Assembly (NCBI GenBank): GCA_025352405.1
Contig: JANXTM010000346.1
Span: 1-39,680 of the forward strand
Source of the DNA: Polaromonas sp.
GTDB taxonomy: Bacteria; Pseudomonadota; Gammaproteobacteria; Burkholderiales; Burkholderiaceae_C
Length of the DNA stretch: 39,680 nt
Direction: 5' to 3'
The position numbers and the translations under genes are program-made. Under the pieces are notes generated by a model. That model made no database searches, was not told the DNA's origin, and saw only the letters and a program-made list of their open reading frames with translations. Positions 32,474 through 39,680 of the stretch are shown here, piece by piece; position 1 is the first letter of the stretch; each line of letters opens with the position of its first letter.

Positions 32474-33076
32474 CTAGATTTTTATACCAAAGCTGCCCAG
32501 CAACAAAGCTGTTTCACGCAAGGGGAGCCCCATGATGCCACTGTAGCTGCCACTGATATGGCCAATATGTTGCGCCACCTTGCCCTGTATGGCGTAGGCA
32601 CCCGCTTTTCCCATGGGTTCACCGGTGGCAACGTACGACTGAATTTGCGCCGCAGTCATGGCATCAAAACGCACGCGGGATGTGCTTAGCGCATCAGACC
32701 GCTTGCGCACCGACTGCACAGCAATGGCCGTGAGTACGCGATGTGTTTTTCCCGACAGCTCGGTGAGCATTCGCACCGCGTCTTTTGCATTCTCAGGTTT
32801 GCCGTAAATGATGCGGCCCATGGCTACCGTAGTATCAGAGCACAGCACTGACGCATCCGGGAGTTTGCGGCGCTTCAGGCGGGCCACAGCCGCGTCGAGT
32901 TTCAGTGCTGTCACGCGCCTGACGTAGCTTGCAGGCGCTTCATTTTCAAGCACTGCTTCGAGTGCCTCCGCGTCTTCATCTGCATCTGGCAACAGCAGCT
33001 CATAGCGCACCCCAAGCTGCTCAAGCAACTGCCTGCGCCTTGGGCTTTGCGATGCCAAATAAACGAAATCAGACAT
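32474..33076 (-). CDS. maf: Maf family nucleoside triphosphate pyrophosphatase
   Basis: Hydrolyses dTTP/UTP or modified nucleotides to monophosphates, as house cleaning or in division control. The 200 residues show the N-terminal LASQSPRRRQLLEQLG, a variant SDTTV (usually ADT), GKPENAKDA, the CMP-like GAYAIQGKVAQHI and SGSYSGIMGLPL. It lies between rlmH (11-base gap) and rng (15-base gap). The sequence does not decide between the YhdE and YceF subfamilies with certainty, though YhdE-like is favoured by context. Confidence 0.92.
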   Translation of the reverse strand: MSDFVYLASQSPRRRQLLEQLGVRYELLLPDADEDAEALEAVLENEAPASYVRRVTALKLDAAVARLKRRKLPDASVLCSDTTVAMGRIIYGKPENAKDAVRMLTELSGKTHRVLTAIAVQSVRKRSDALSTSRVRFDAMTAAQIQSYVATGEPMGKAGAYAIQGKVAQHIGHISGSYSGIMGLPLRETALLLGSFGIKI

Positions 33077-33087
33077 AGGAAAACGAG

Positions 33088-33555
33088 CTATTCGCGATGG
33101 TAGGGATGGTTAATCGTTATGCTCCAGGCCCGGTAAAGCTGCTCAATCAGCAACACGCGCACCATTGCATGGGGCAAGGTCAGGTCTGACAGACGCAAGC
33201 GCTCATGCGCTGCTTTTTTGAAGCCGGCGTCCAGCCCGTCAGGCCCGCCAATCACGATGGCTACGTCATCGCCAGACAGCTGCCAGGCCTTCAGGCGTTC
33301 TGCAAGAGCTACTGTAGTTACGGCGGTTCCACGTTCGTCGAGGGCAACGATGTGGGTGCCGCGGCTGATCGCGCCTTCGATACGAGATCTTTCGGCCGTT
33401 AAAAGCGTGTCCAGCGTTTTAGAGGCTCGTGGCTCGGTTTTGACGGCTTTGAGCTCTACCTTCAGTTCAGGTGGAAAGCGCTTGGCATAGTCGTCGTAGG
33501 CTGTTTGCGCCCAGTCGGGCACCTTCTGGCCTACAGCAACTATCGTCAGCCGCAT
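33088..33555 (-). CDS. rlmH: 23S rRNA (pseudouridine1915-N3)-methyltransferase RlmH
   Basis: SPOUT-class methyltransferase that methylates pseudouridine 1915 in helix 69 of 23S rRNA on the assembled 70S ribosome. At 155 residues it matches family length. It has [15 protein letters not shown] at the N terminus, the knot region HIVALDERG and VIGGPDGLD, and the conserved C-terminal tail [17 protein letters not shown]. Its ATG overlaps the rsfS stop by one base (TGATG), the usual rsfS-rlmH coupling. Confidence 0.97.
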   Translation of the reverse strand: MRLTIVAVGQKVPDWAQTAYDDYAKRFPPELKVELKAVKTEPRASKTLDTLLTAERSRIEGAISRGTHIVALDERGTAVTTVALAERLKAWQLSGDDVAIVIGGPDGLDAGFKKAAHERLRLSDLTLPHAMVRVLLIEQLYRAWSITINHPYHRE

Positions 33556-34403
33556 CAGTTGCGTGGCGCAGTTTTCTTGGCTGCAGGCTTTTTGGTTGCT
33601 GGCTTGGCTGCAGTTTTAGCCGGGGCCTTTTTTGCAGCAACCTTTTTAGGTACAGGTACCTTGACGATAGGCGTTTTTACCGCTGGCTTAGCGGATTTGA
33701 CTGCCGGCTTTGCCGCAGTTTTCACAGCGAGTTTTACAACGGTTTTTGCAGGTGCTTTCACGGTTTTTACAACTCTTGCCGGCTTGACCGGCTCTGCAGC
33801 AGGTTCAGCTTCATTGCGTTTGGCGGTCCAGTCGCTGGTTTTACCCAGCTTTCCGATATAGCCAGGTTCGTGGTCTTTTACCGGCGGCTTGACGACAGGT
33901 TTCGCGCTCAGGCTGGCGCGGGACTTGAACGTAGATTTCGCACCAGCCTTGGGCTTGGCCACCACTTTGGGCTCTGCCTTCGGCTCAGGCTTGGACGCCT
34001 TGACCAGCGGAGCAGGCGCACCCAATTTGAGTTTGACGGGTTTCTCGCCCCACAGTTCTTCCAAATGGTAGTACTGGCGAATAGTCGGCTGCATGATGTG
34101 CGCAACAGCGGCGCCGCAGTCGACAATGATCCACTCGCCGTTTTCTTCACCTTCAATACGCGGCTTGGAAAAACCGGCGTCACGCACCGCATCACGCACG
34201 CTGGCAGCAAGTGCCTTGGTCTGGCGATTTGACGTTCCAGAGGCAATGATCACACGCTCGAACAGGGATGTGATGTGCTCTGTGTCAAACACCATGATGT
34301 CCTGCGCCTTGACGTCTTCAAGTCCGTCAATGATGGCGCGTTGCAATTTTTGCACGTCTTTCTTCTCAAGAGTGGCGGTGGTTTTGACGGGCGTAGAGGT
34401 CAT
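33555..34403 (-). CDS. rsfS: Ribosome silencing factor RsfS with long basic low-complexity tail
   Basis: RsfS binds ribosomal protein L14 and blocks subunit joining in stationary phase or starvation. Residues about 12-125 are the RsfS domain ([68 protein letters not shown]). The usual protein ends near 105-150 residues. Here it continues to 282 with a Lys/Ala/Pro/Val-rich tail of loose AKPAVK/KTAAKPA/KKPAAKK repeats, similar in style to histone H1 or nucleoid-binding C termini. The tail is strongly basic and probably disordered, so nucleic-acid or ribosome contact is plausible. It lies 35 bases after nadD. Confidence 0.93.
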   Translation of the reverse strand: MTSTPVKTTATLEKKDVQKLQRAIIDGLEDVKAQDIMVFDTEHITSLFERVIIASGTSNRQTKALAASVRDAVRDAGFSKPRIEGEENGEWIIVDCGAAVAHIMQPTIRQYYHLEELWGEKPVKLKLGAPAPLVKASKPEPKAEPKVVAKPKAGAKSTFKSRASLSAKPVVKPPVKDHEPGYIGKLGKTSDWTAKRNEAEPAAEPVKPARVVKTVKAPAKTVVKLAVKTAAKPAVKSAKPAVKTPIVKVPVPKKVAAKKAPAKTAAKPATKKPAAKKTAPRN

Positions 34404-34438
34404 GCAGTGCTTTGCTTCGGTAGAGAAAATAGCGGTGG

Positions 34439-35086
34439 CTATAACGGATTACGGTACAGCCGATAAAGTGAAATATAACGTGCAACTGGCTCGGCGACCA
34501 TATCGCTGACAAAGGCGATGTCATCGCAGCATTGCTGGTTACCGGAGGCCAGCGCCTCGCGGATTTGTGTCGCGCTCACAGGCATTACAAGCATGGGAAG
34601 CGTTAAAAAGCGGTCTTTTAACTCTTTGTAGGCATCAAAATGGCTGTCAGTCCAATCAAATCGGGCGCGAGCAGCTATGCAAATTATAGCGATAGCGACG
34701 ATTGCCTGCCATTCGTGCCATTGTCTGAATGCCGCAAACTGGTCCGCTCCCATGATCAGGTAAAGCTGTGCGTCCGGATTTTCAGATTGCAGAGCGCGCA
34801 ATGTGGTTATTGTAAAGCTTGGCCCGGCGCGCTCAAGTTCACGGCTGTCCACCACCACGCGCGGCACGCCCGCGAAGGCCAATCGGGTCATGGCAAGCCG
34901 ATGCTCCGGCGCGCTCAAGCTTCTGGTTTTATGCCACGCCTGGCCAGTCGGAATGACGCGCAACTCATCAAGCGCAAGGGCCTCAATCGCGGTTTTTGCC
35001 AAAGCAATATGCGCCTTGTGCGGTGGATCAAACGCACCGCCAAACACCCCAATTTTCCGCCTGGAAATAGTGGTCTGAGGCATCAA
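34439..35086 (-). CDS. nadD: Nicotinate-nucleotide adenylyltransferase NadD
   Basis: Converts nicotinate mononucleotide and ATP to deamido-NAD in NAD synthesis. The 215 residues have the nucleotidyltransferase motif [14 protein letters not shown], with the HIGH-like His and Lys, [27 protein letters not shown] and the C-terminal SATQIREAL. Residues about 133-142 (within [11 protein letters not shown]) are encoded by the reverse complement of the dispersed palindromic element and use rare ATA codons. The length in this part is normal. The stop context and a four-base overlap (ATGA) couple it to hemF. Confidence 0.93.
   Translation of the reverse strand: MMPQTTISRRKIGVFGGAFDPPHKAHIALAKTAIEALALDELRVIPTGQAWHKTRSLSAPEHRLAMTRLAFAGVPRVVVDSRELERAGPSFTITTLRALQSENPDAQLYLIMGADQFAAFRQWHEWQAIVAIAIICIAARARFDWTDSHFDAYKELKDRFLTLPMLVMPVSATQIREALASGNQQCCDDIAFVSDMVAEPVARYISLYRLYRNPL
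34662..34690 (+). repeat. Dispersed palindromic element, copy 4 (inside nadD, antisense)
   Basis: Read on the plus strand, opposite to nadD: CGGGCGC-GAGCA-GCTAT-N7-ATAGC, with the same spacing as the other three copies. The 18 bases to its left match the longer copies only weakly, so this may be a shorter or more diverged copy. Confidence 0.6.
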
Positions 35087-36003
35087 ATCCAGTCCCGCCG
35101 GGGTAAAAATTCTTTGTACAAACGCTCCTCCTGCGAGCCGGCTTCAACCTCGCGTTGATACGACCAGCTGGCCAGCGGCGGCATGGACATCAATATTGAC
35201 TCGGTACGGCCGCCAGACTGCAGGCCAAAATGCGTACCGCGGTCCCAGACCAAATTGAATTCAACATAGCGGCCACGGCGATACAACTGGAACTCGCGTT
35301 CGCGCTCGCCGTAAGGCGTGTTCTGGCGTTTTTCAACAATTGGCACATACGCCTTGACCAGCGAATCGGCCACGCTTTGCACCATGGCAAAGCTCTGCTC
35401 GGGTCCAAGCTCCTGGAAATCGTCAAAAAACACGCCGCCTATGCCGCGCTGCTCATTGCGGTGTTTGAGATAAAAATATTCATCGCACCACTTTTTGAAG
35501 CGCGGGTATTTATCAGCGCCAAAGGGTTCCAGCGCGTCCTTGCAGGTCCGGTGGAAATGCACGGCGTCTTCATCAAAAGCGTAATACGGCGTCAAATCCA
35601 TCCCGCCGCCAAACCAGCAAACGGTTGCCGAACCATCAACAGGCGTGGCGGCCAGCATGCGTACGTTCATGTGCACCGTGGGCACATAGGGGTTGCGCGG
35701 GTGAAAAACCAATGAGACACCCATGGCCTCAAAAGGCGCACCTGCCAGCTCAGGCCGATGCTGGGTTGCGGACGGCGGCAATTTGGGGCCGCGTACGTGC
35801 GAAAAGCCGCAACCTGCGCGCTCGAACACATGGCCCTGCTCCAGAATTTGCGTGATGCCATTGCCCTGCAACGGCTGGTCTGGCTCTTTTTGCCAGTGGT
35901 CAGCGACAAACGGTTGGCCATCCAGCCCCGCAATCGCGCTGGTAATGCGGTGTTGCAGCCCAAGCAGATAGGCGCGAACGCCAGAAAGGTCAACAGTTTG
36001 CAA
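35083..36003 (-). CDS. hemF: Oxygen-dependent coproporphyrinogen III oxidase HemF
   Basis: Decarboxylates two propionates of coproporphyrinogen III to vinyls with O2, in aerobic haem synthesis. The 306 residues contain [19 protein letters not shown], the family signature [10 protein letters not shown] and [21 protein letters not shown], then [18 protein letters not shown] and [31 protein letters not shown]. Length is normal. It lies 11 bases after purD and overlaps nadD by four bases. Confidence 0.97.
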   Translation of the reverse strand: MQTVDLSGVRAYLLGLQHRITSAIAGLDGQPFVADHWQKEPDQPLQGNGITQILEQGHVFERAGCGFSHVRGPKLPPSATQHRPELAGAPFEAMGVSLVFHPRNPYVPTVHMNVRMLAATPVDGSATVCWFGGGMDLTPYYAFDEDAVHFHRTCKDALEPFGADKYPRFKKWCDEYFYLKHRNEQRGIGGVFFDDFQELGPEQSFAMVQSVADSLVKAYVPIVEKRQNTPYGEREREFQLYRRGRYVEFNLVWDRGTHFGLQSGGRTESILMSMPPLASWSYQREVEAGSQEERLYKEFLPRRDWI

Positions 36004-36014
36004 AATGGCGTTCC

Positions 36015-37319
36015 TCAGGACCTGATGGCCCGGAAACCAATGTCCGTGCGGTGTTGCGCGCCATCAAATTTGACATCCTGCGCAACTTCATAGGCGCGGT
36101 GTTGCGCGGCCTTGACGGTGCTGCCCAGCACAGTCACGCAAAGAACGCGACCACCAGAAGTTACCGTATCGTTACCTTGCTTGACCGTGCCTGCATGAAA
36201 CACCATGGCATCGTCCACAGAATCAGCGGTCAGGCGGGGCAAGCCGTGGACCACGTCGCCTTTGCGCGGATGCAAAGGATAGCCATATGCCGCCATCACC
36301 ACGCCAAGCGCCGGACGCCGGTCCCATTCAAGCGCCACCTGGTCCAGCGTTCCGGACGTGGCCGCCATCATCACGTCGTAAAAATCAGTTTTCAGCCGCA
36401 TCATGATGGGCTGGGTTTCAGGGTCGCCCATGCGGCAATTGAATTCAAGCGTTTTGGGCTTGCCTTGCGCATCAATCATCAGGCCAGCGTACAAAAAGCC
36501 GGTAAACGGAATGCCGTCTTTTTCCATGCCTTTGATGGTCGGCAAAATAATTTCGCGCATGGCCCGGGCATGCACGTCGGGCGTCACTACCGGCGCGGGT
36601 GAATAGGCGCCCATACCGCCCGTGTTGGGACCCTGGTCGCCGTCCAGCAGGCGCTTGTGGTCCTGGCTGGTGGCCATGGCGACTACGTTTTTGCCATCAC
36701 ACATGACGATAAAACTGGCTTCTTCGCCCTGTAAAAATTCCTCGATGACGACACGCGCGCCACCTTCGTTATGCGTTACGCCCAGCACGTTCTGGTCGGG
36801 CCCAGCGGCCAGCATGAATTCAATCGCTTCATGCGCCTCATGCAAGCTCATGGCCACCACCACCCCTTTGCCAGCGGCCAGGCCATCGGCTTTGACCACG
36901 ATAGGCGCACCTTTTTCATCGACGTAGGCATGCGCCGCCACAGCATCGGTAAAGGTTTCGTACGCTGCGGTCGGAATGCCGTGACGCTTCATGAAAGCTT
37001 TTGAAAACGCCTTGGAGCTTTCGAGCTGCGCAGCGGCCTTGGTCGGGCCAAACACGCGCAGCCCGTGGGCACGAAACTCATCGACGATACCGGCAGCCAG
37101 TGGTTGCTCAGGGCCTACTACTGTCAGTGCTATTTTTTCTGCAGCAGCCCACGCACGCAAAGCGTGTACGTCGGTGATGTTGATGTTCTCCAGCCGGGCA
37201 TCCAGTGCCGTACCACCGTTGCCAGGGGCAACGTACACCGCCTGCACTTTGGGCGATTGGGCCAGTTTCCACGCCAGCGCGTGTTCGCGGCCACCGCCGC
37301 CTACAACTAAAACTTTCAT
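36015..37319 (-). CDS. purD: Phosphoribosylamine-glycine ligase PurD
   Basis: ATP-grasp enzyme of purine synthesis that joins glycine to 5-phosphoribosylamine to give GAR. The 434 residues have [45 protein letters not shown]-grasp lysine region [36 protein letters not shown], and [19 protein letters not shown] with the metal-binding Glu and Asn. The C-terminal domain is complete. It lies upstream of hemF in the minus-strand unit. Confidence 0.98.
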   Translation of the reverse strand: MKVLVVGGGGREHALAWKLAQSPKVQAVYVAPGNGGTALDARLENINITDVHALRAWAAAEKIALTVVGPEQPLAAGIVDEFRAHGLRVFGPTKAAAQLESSKAFSKAFMKRHGIPTAAYETFTDAVAAHAYVDEKGAPIVVKADGLAAGKGVVVAMSLHEAHEAIEFMLAAGPDQNVLGVTHNEGGARVVIEEFLQGEEASFIVMCDGKNVVAMATSQDHKRLLDGDQGPNTGGMGAYSPAPVVTPDVHARAMREIILPTIKGMEKDGIPFTGFLYAGLMIDAQGKPKTLEFNCRMGDPETQPIMMRLKTDFYDVMMAATSGTLDQVALEWDRRPALGVVMAAYGYPLHPRKGDVVHGLPRLTADSVDDAMVFHAGTVKQGNDTVTSGGRVLCVTVLGSTVKAAQHRAYEVAQDVKFDGAQHRTDIGFRAIRS

Positions 37320-37443
37320 CGGGAATCTTTCATAAGCAAGCCAGTTTAGATGCGAATGGGCCCCACGCTAGGGCGCCCCAAGCAAGCACAGTCCCTTTCG
37401 GGGGCAGCGACGGCAAGTAGTGCGGAGCGAGGAGACTCAAAAC
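37320..37443. other. purD-yebC intergenic region with a candidate repeated sequence
   Basis: A 124-base gap in an otherwise tightly packed unit. It contains a GC-rich stretch at about 37370-37440 (GGGCGCCCCAAGC, CCCTTTCGGGGG, GGAGCGAGGAGACTC). I have an unverified impression that similar blocks recur between genes in Comamonadaceae. Only one copy is seen here. A short CCC-TTTC-GGG hairpin is possible. Confidence 0.3.
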
Positions 37444-38169
37444 TTATTCGGTTAGCGCCGCGTTATGAAACACGTCCTGGGTGTCGTCCAGGTCTTCCAG
37501 CACATCAAGCAGTTTTTGCATCCTTGCGGCCTCGCTGCCCGCCATGTCAATCATGTTGTCAGCACGCATGGTGACCTCCGCTACCTCAGCCTTCAGGCCA
37601 GCGGCCTCAAGCGCGTTTTTCACGGCTTCAAAGTCGGTGTAAGGTGTCAGCACCTCAATGGCGCCGTCGTCATGGGCAATCACGTCATCCGCACCCGCCT
37701 CAAGGGCGACTTCCATCACCTTGTCTTCACTGGTGCCAGGTGCAAAAATCAGCTGGCCGCAATGCCTGAACTGAAACGCTACCGAACCTTCGGTGCCCAT
37801 ATTGCCGCCGTGCTTTGAAAAAGCGTGGCGCACTTCGGCCACTGTACGCACCTTGTTGTCGGTCATGCAGTCCACGATGATGGCCGCACCGCCAATGCCG
37901 TAGCCCTCATAACGCACTTCTTCGTATTGCACGCCCTCCAGGCTGCCGGTGGCCTTAGCGATACCGTATTTGACGTTCTCTAGCGGCATATTGGCCGCCT
38001 TGCCCTTTTCAACGGCCAAGCGCAAGCGCGGATTGGTGGCGATATCGCCGCCACCCATGCGGGCCGCAACCATGATCTCGCGCATCACGCGGGTCCAGAT
38101 GCGCTGACGCTTTTCGTCCTGACGACCCTTGCGGTGCTGAATATTCGCCCATTTACTGTGACCTGCCAC
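37444..38169 (-). CDS. yebC: YebC/PmpR family DNA-binding or translation-associated regulator
   Basis: A 241-residue member of the YebC/PmpR (TACO1) family, described as a transcriptional regulator and more recently as a translation factor. It starts with a GTG at 38169, preceded by a GAAGGAA ribosome binding site. Visible are [21 protein letters not shown], the Asn/Pro-rich [40 protein letters not shown] and [11 protein letters not shown], spanning the three typical domains. Length is normal. It is the first gene of the minus-strand unit and diverges from the DUF853 ATPase with a 66-base gap. Confidence 0.95.
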   Translation of the reverse strand: MAGHSKWANIQHRKGRQDEKRQRIWTRVMREIMVAARMGGGDIATNPRLRLAVEKGKAANMPLENVKYGIAKATGSLEGVQYEEVRYEGYGIGGAAIIVDCMTDNKVRTVAEVRHAFSKHGGNMGTEGSVAFQFRHCGQLIFAPGTSEDKVMEVALEAGADDVIAHDDGAIEVLTPYTDFEAVKNALEAAGLKAEVAEVTMRADNMIDMAGSEAARMQKLLDVLEDLDDTQDVFHNAALTE

Positions 38170-38235
38170 GCTATTCCTTCAGAATTTTGATTTACGCTAC
38201 TCGCATCATTTTACTTTTTCACCGCAGGACACCCC

Positions 38236-39680
38236 ATGGCCGAGCCCCTTTTGATTGCAAAGAACGCAACCACCGCCTGTGAGCTGCTGCCCGCCCTGGC
38301 CAATCGCCACGGTTTGATCACTGGGGCCACTGGCACCGGCAAGACTGTTACCTTACAAACCATGGCCGAGAATTTCTCGAAAATCGGCGTTCCGGTTTTT
38401 ATGGCTGACGTCAAAGGTGATCTGACCGGCATCAGCCAGGCCGGAAAAATAGGCGACAAAATGGCCGGCATCTTGAAAGAGCGCGGTATTGAGCTGCCCG
38501 ACTCCATGGCCTGCCCAGCCACGCTTTGGGATGTGTTTGGCGAACAGGGGCACCCGGTTCGCGCGACTATTTCAGACATGGGCCCGCTGCTGCTGGGCCG
38601 CATGCTCAACCTGAACGAAACGCAAGCCGGTGTGCTGAACCTGGTGTTCAAAATCGCCGACGACAACGGCATGCTGCTGCTTGACCTCAAAGACCTGCGC
38701 ACCATGCTGCAGTATGTGGGCGACAACGCCAGCGAGTTCACGACCAAATACGGCAACGTCAGCGCCGCCAGCGTGGGCGCCATTCAGCGTGGGCTGCTGC
38801 AAATTGAGAGCCAGGGCGCCGACAAGTTCTTTGGCGAGCCCATGCTGAACATCAGCGACTTTATGCAGACCGACAGCAGCGGCAAGGGCGTCATCAATAT
38901 CCTCGCCGCGGACAAATTGATGAATTCGCCACGCCTGTACGCAACATTTTTATTGTGGATGCTGTCCGAGCTGTTTGAGCAGTTACCCGAAATAGGCGAC
39001 CCAGAACAACCCAAACTGGTGTTCTTTTTTGACGAAGCGCATTTACTGTTCAACGAAGCGCCCAAAGTGCTGGTTGAACGCATTGAACTCGTGGTGCGGC
39101 TGGTGCGCTCGAAGGGCGTGGGCGTTTATTTTGTAACGCAAAACCCGCTGGATATTCCCGATTCCGTGCTGGCTCAGCTTGGCAACCGAGTGCAGCATGC
39201 GCTGCGGGCATTTACCCCGCGCGACCAGAAAGCTGTCAAGGCCACGGCTCAAACCATGCGGCAAAACCCCGGCCTGGACATCGAGACAGCCATCACCGAA
39301 CTCGCCGTAGGCGAGGCTTTGATCAGCCTGCTCGACGAAAAAGGCAGGCCCAGCATCACCGAGCGGGTTTACGTCTTGCCGCCCGGCAGTCAGATTGGCC
39401 CCATCACCCCCGAACAGCGCCAGCAGTTGTTAAAGGATTCACTGGTCGCAGGGGTTTATGAAAAAACTATAGACCGCGAATCAGCCTACGAAAAATTGCA
39501 GGGCCGCGCTGACGCTTCTGCGACCTCGGCATCCAGCGCCCCGAATGGCGGTGCAGCAGGTCAGACCGACTCTGGCGGCATCATGGGCGGCCTGAATGAC
39601 ATTCTATTTGGCAGCACTGGCCCACTCGGGGCCAAGCATGAGGGGCTGGCAATGGCTAGGTCAGCCGTACGCACCATGGG
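38236..39680 (+). CDS. HerA-like DUF853 ATPase (YjgR family), cut by the window end
   Basis: Starts at the ATG at 38236 after a GCAGGA ribosome binding site and stays open to the last base, giving at least 481 residues, so the C terminus is missing. It has an N-terminal strand region ([26 protein letters not shown]), Walker A GATGTGKT (30-37), [15 protein letters not shown], a central helical region, Walker [14 protein letters not shown], then [12 protein letters not shown] and [19 protein letters not shown], as in HerA/FtsK-like DUF853 proteins. The visible end is Gly/Ser-rich ([14 protein letters not shown]). The family is thought to be a DNA-translocase-like ATPase; its role is not established. 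Confidence 0.88.
   Translation, partial: MAEPLLIAKNATTACELLPALANRHGLITGATGTGKTVTLQTMAENFSKIGVPVFMADVKGDLTGISQAGKIGDKMAGILKERGIELPDSMACPATLWDVFGEQGHPVRATISDMGPLLLGRMLNLNETQAGVLNLVFKIADDNGMLLLDLKDLRTMLQYVGDNASEFTTKYGNVSAASVGAIQRGLLQIESQGADKFFGEPMLNISDFMQTDSSGKGVINILAADKLMNSPRLYATFLLWMLSELFEQLPEIGDPEQPKLVFFFDEAHLLFNEAPKVLVERIELVVRLVRSKGVGVYFVTQNPLDIPDSVLAQLGNRVQHALRAFTPRDQKAVKATAQTMRQNPGLDIETAITELAVGEALISLLDEKGRPSITERVYVLPPGSQIGPITPEQRQQLLKDSLVAGVYEKTIDRESAYEKLQGRADASATSASSAPNGGAAGQTDSGGIMGGLNDILFGSTGPLGAKHEGLAMARSAVRTM

Noticed and set aside
33471..34232. Long Arg/Leu/Phe/Gly-rich open frame on the plus strand opposite rsfS
   Set aside because: It is caused by the Lys/Ala/Pro repeat tail of RsfS read backwards, and has no independent start signal or family resemblance.

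Overview
The window looks like chromosome of a betaproteobacterium of the order Burkholderiales, most likely family Comamonadaceae (Rhodoferax/Polaromonas-like). This rests on a moderately high GC content and on gene neighbourhoods I associate with that group: smc-zipA-ligA, dapC-dapD-pilU-dapE-prmB, yebC-purD-hemF-nadD-rsfS-rlmH-maf-rng and tolB-pal-cpoB. The family assignment is inferred from gene order and protein character, not from a database search.

Layout. 1-2160: the 3' part of a two-domain polysaccharide deacetylase, then a decayed mgtC/sapB gene. 2162-8946 (minus): replication, segregation and division genes smc-zipA-ligA. 9253-14642 (plus): lysine/diaminopimelate genes dapC, dapD and dapE with a type IV pilus ATPase (pilU) embedded, then the ribosomal protein L3 methyltransferase prmB. 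14750-18176 (plus): the ABC-F protein YheS, a small unknown protein and a lower-GC glycosyltransferase. 18289-24872 (minus): two glycosyltransferases, tolB-pal-cpoB, a YeeE sulfur transporter, TcdA and tRNA-Lys(UUU) with promoter and terminator. 25098-29017 (plus): an O-antigen ligase-like protein, MsbA and a glycosyltransferase, an LPS core/export segment. 29024-38169 (minus): a long, tightly packed run yebC, purD, hemF, nadD, rsfS, rlmH, maf, rng, then a polysaccharide deacetylase and a GT4 glycosyltransferase. 38236 to the end (plus): a HerA-like DUF853 ATPase cut by the window edge.

How the genes work together. Most of the window is housekeeping: chromosome structure and ligation, lysine and peptidoglycan precursor synthesis, ribosome and tRNA maturation, NAD, haem and purine synthesis. 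Woven through it is an envelope theme: Tol-Pal, LPS core glycosylation, lipid A flipping, O-antigen ligation and two deacetylases.

The most unusual signal is a dispersed short element with the form CGGG(C/G)GC-N5-GCTAT-N7-ATAGC. It occurs four times with identical internal spacing: inside ligA, in the smc/dapC intergenic region, inside dapE and inside nadD. The three copies inside genes keep the reading frames open. In ligA and dapE the element is read in the same frame and gives a similar peptide, and in dapE it sits in a region longer than normal for the family. This resembles the logic of Rickettsia palindromic elements. I did not find a defence system, CRISPR array, prophage or insertion sequence.
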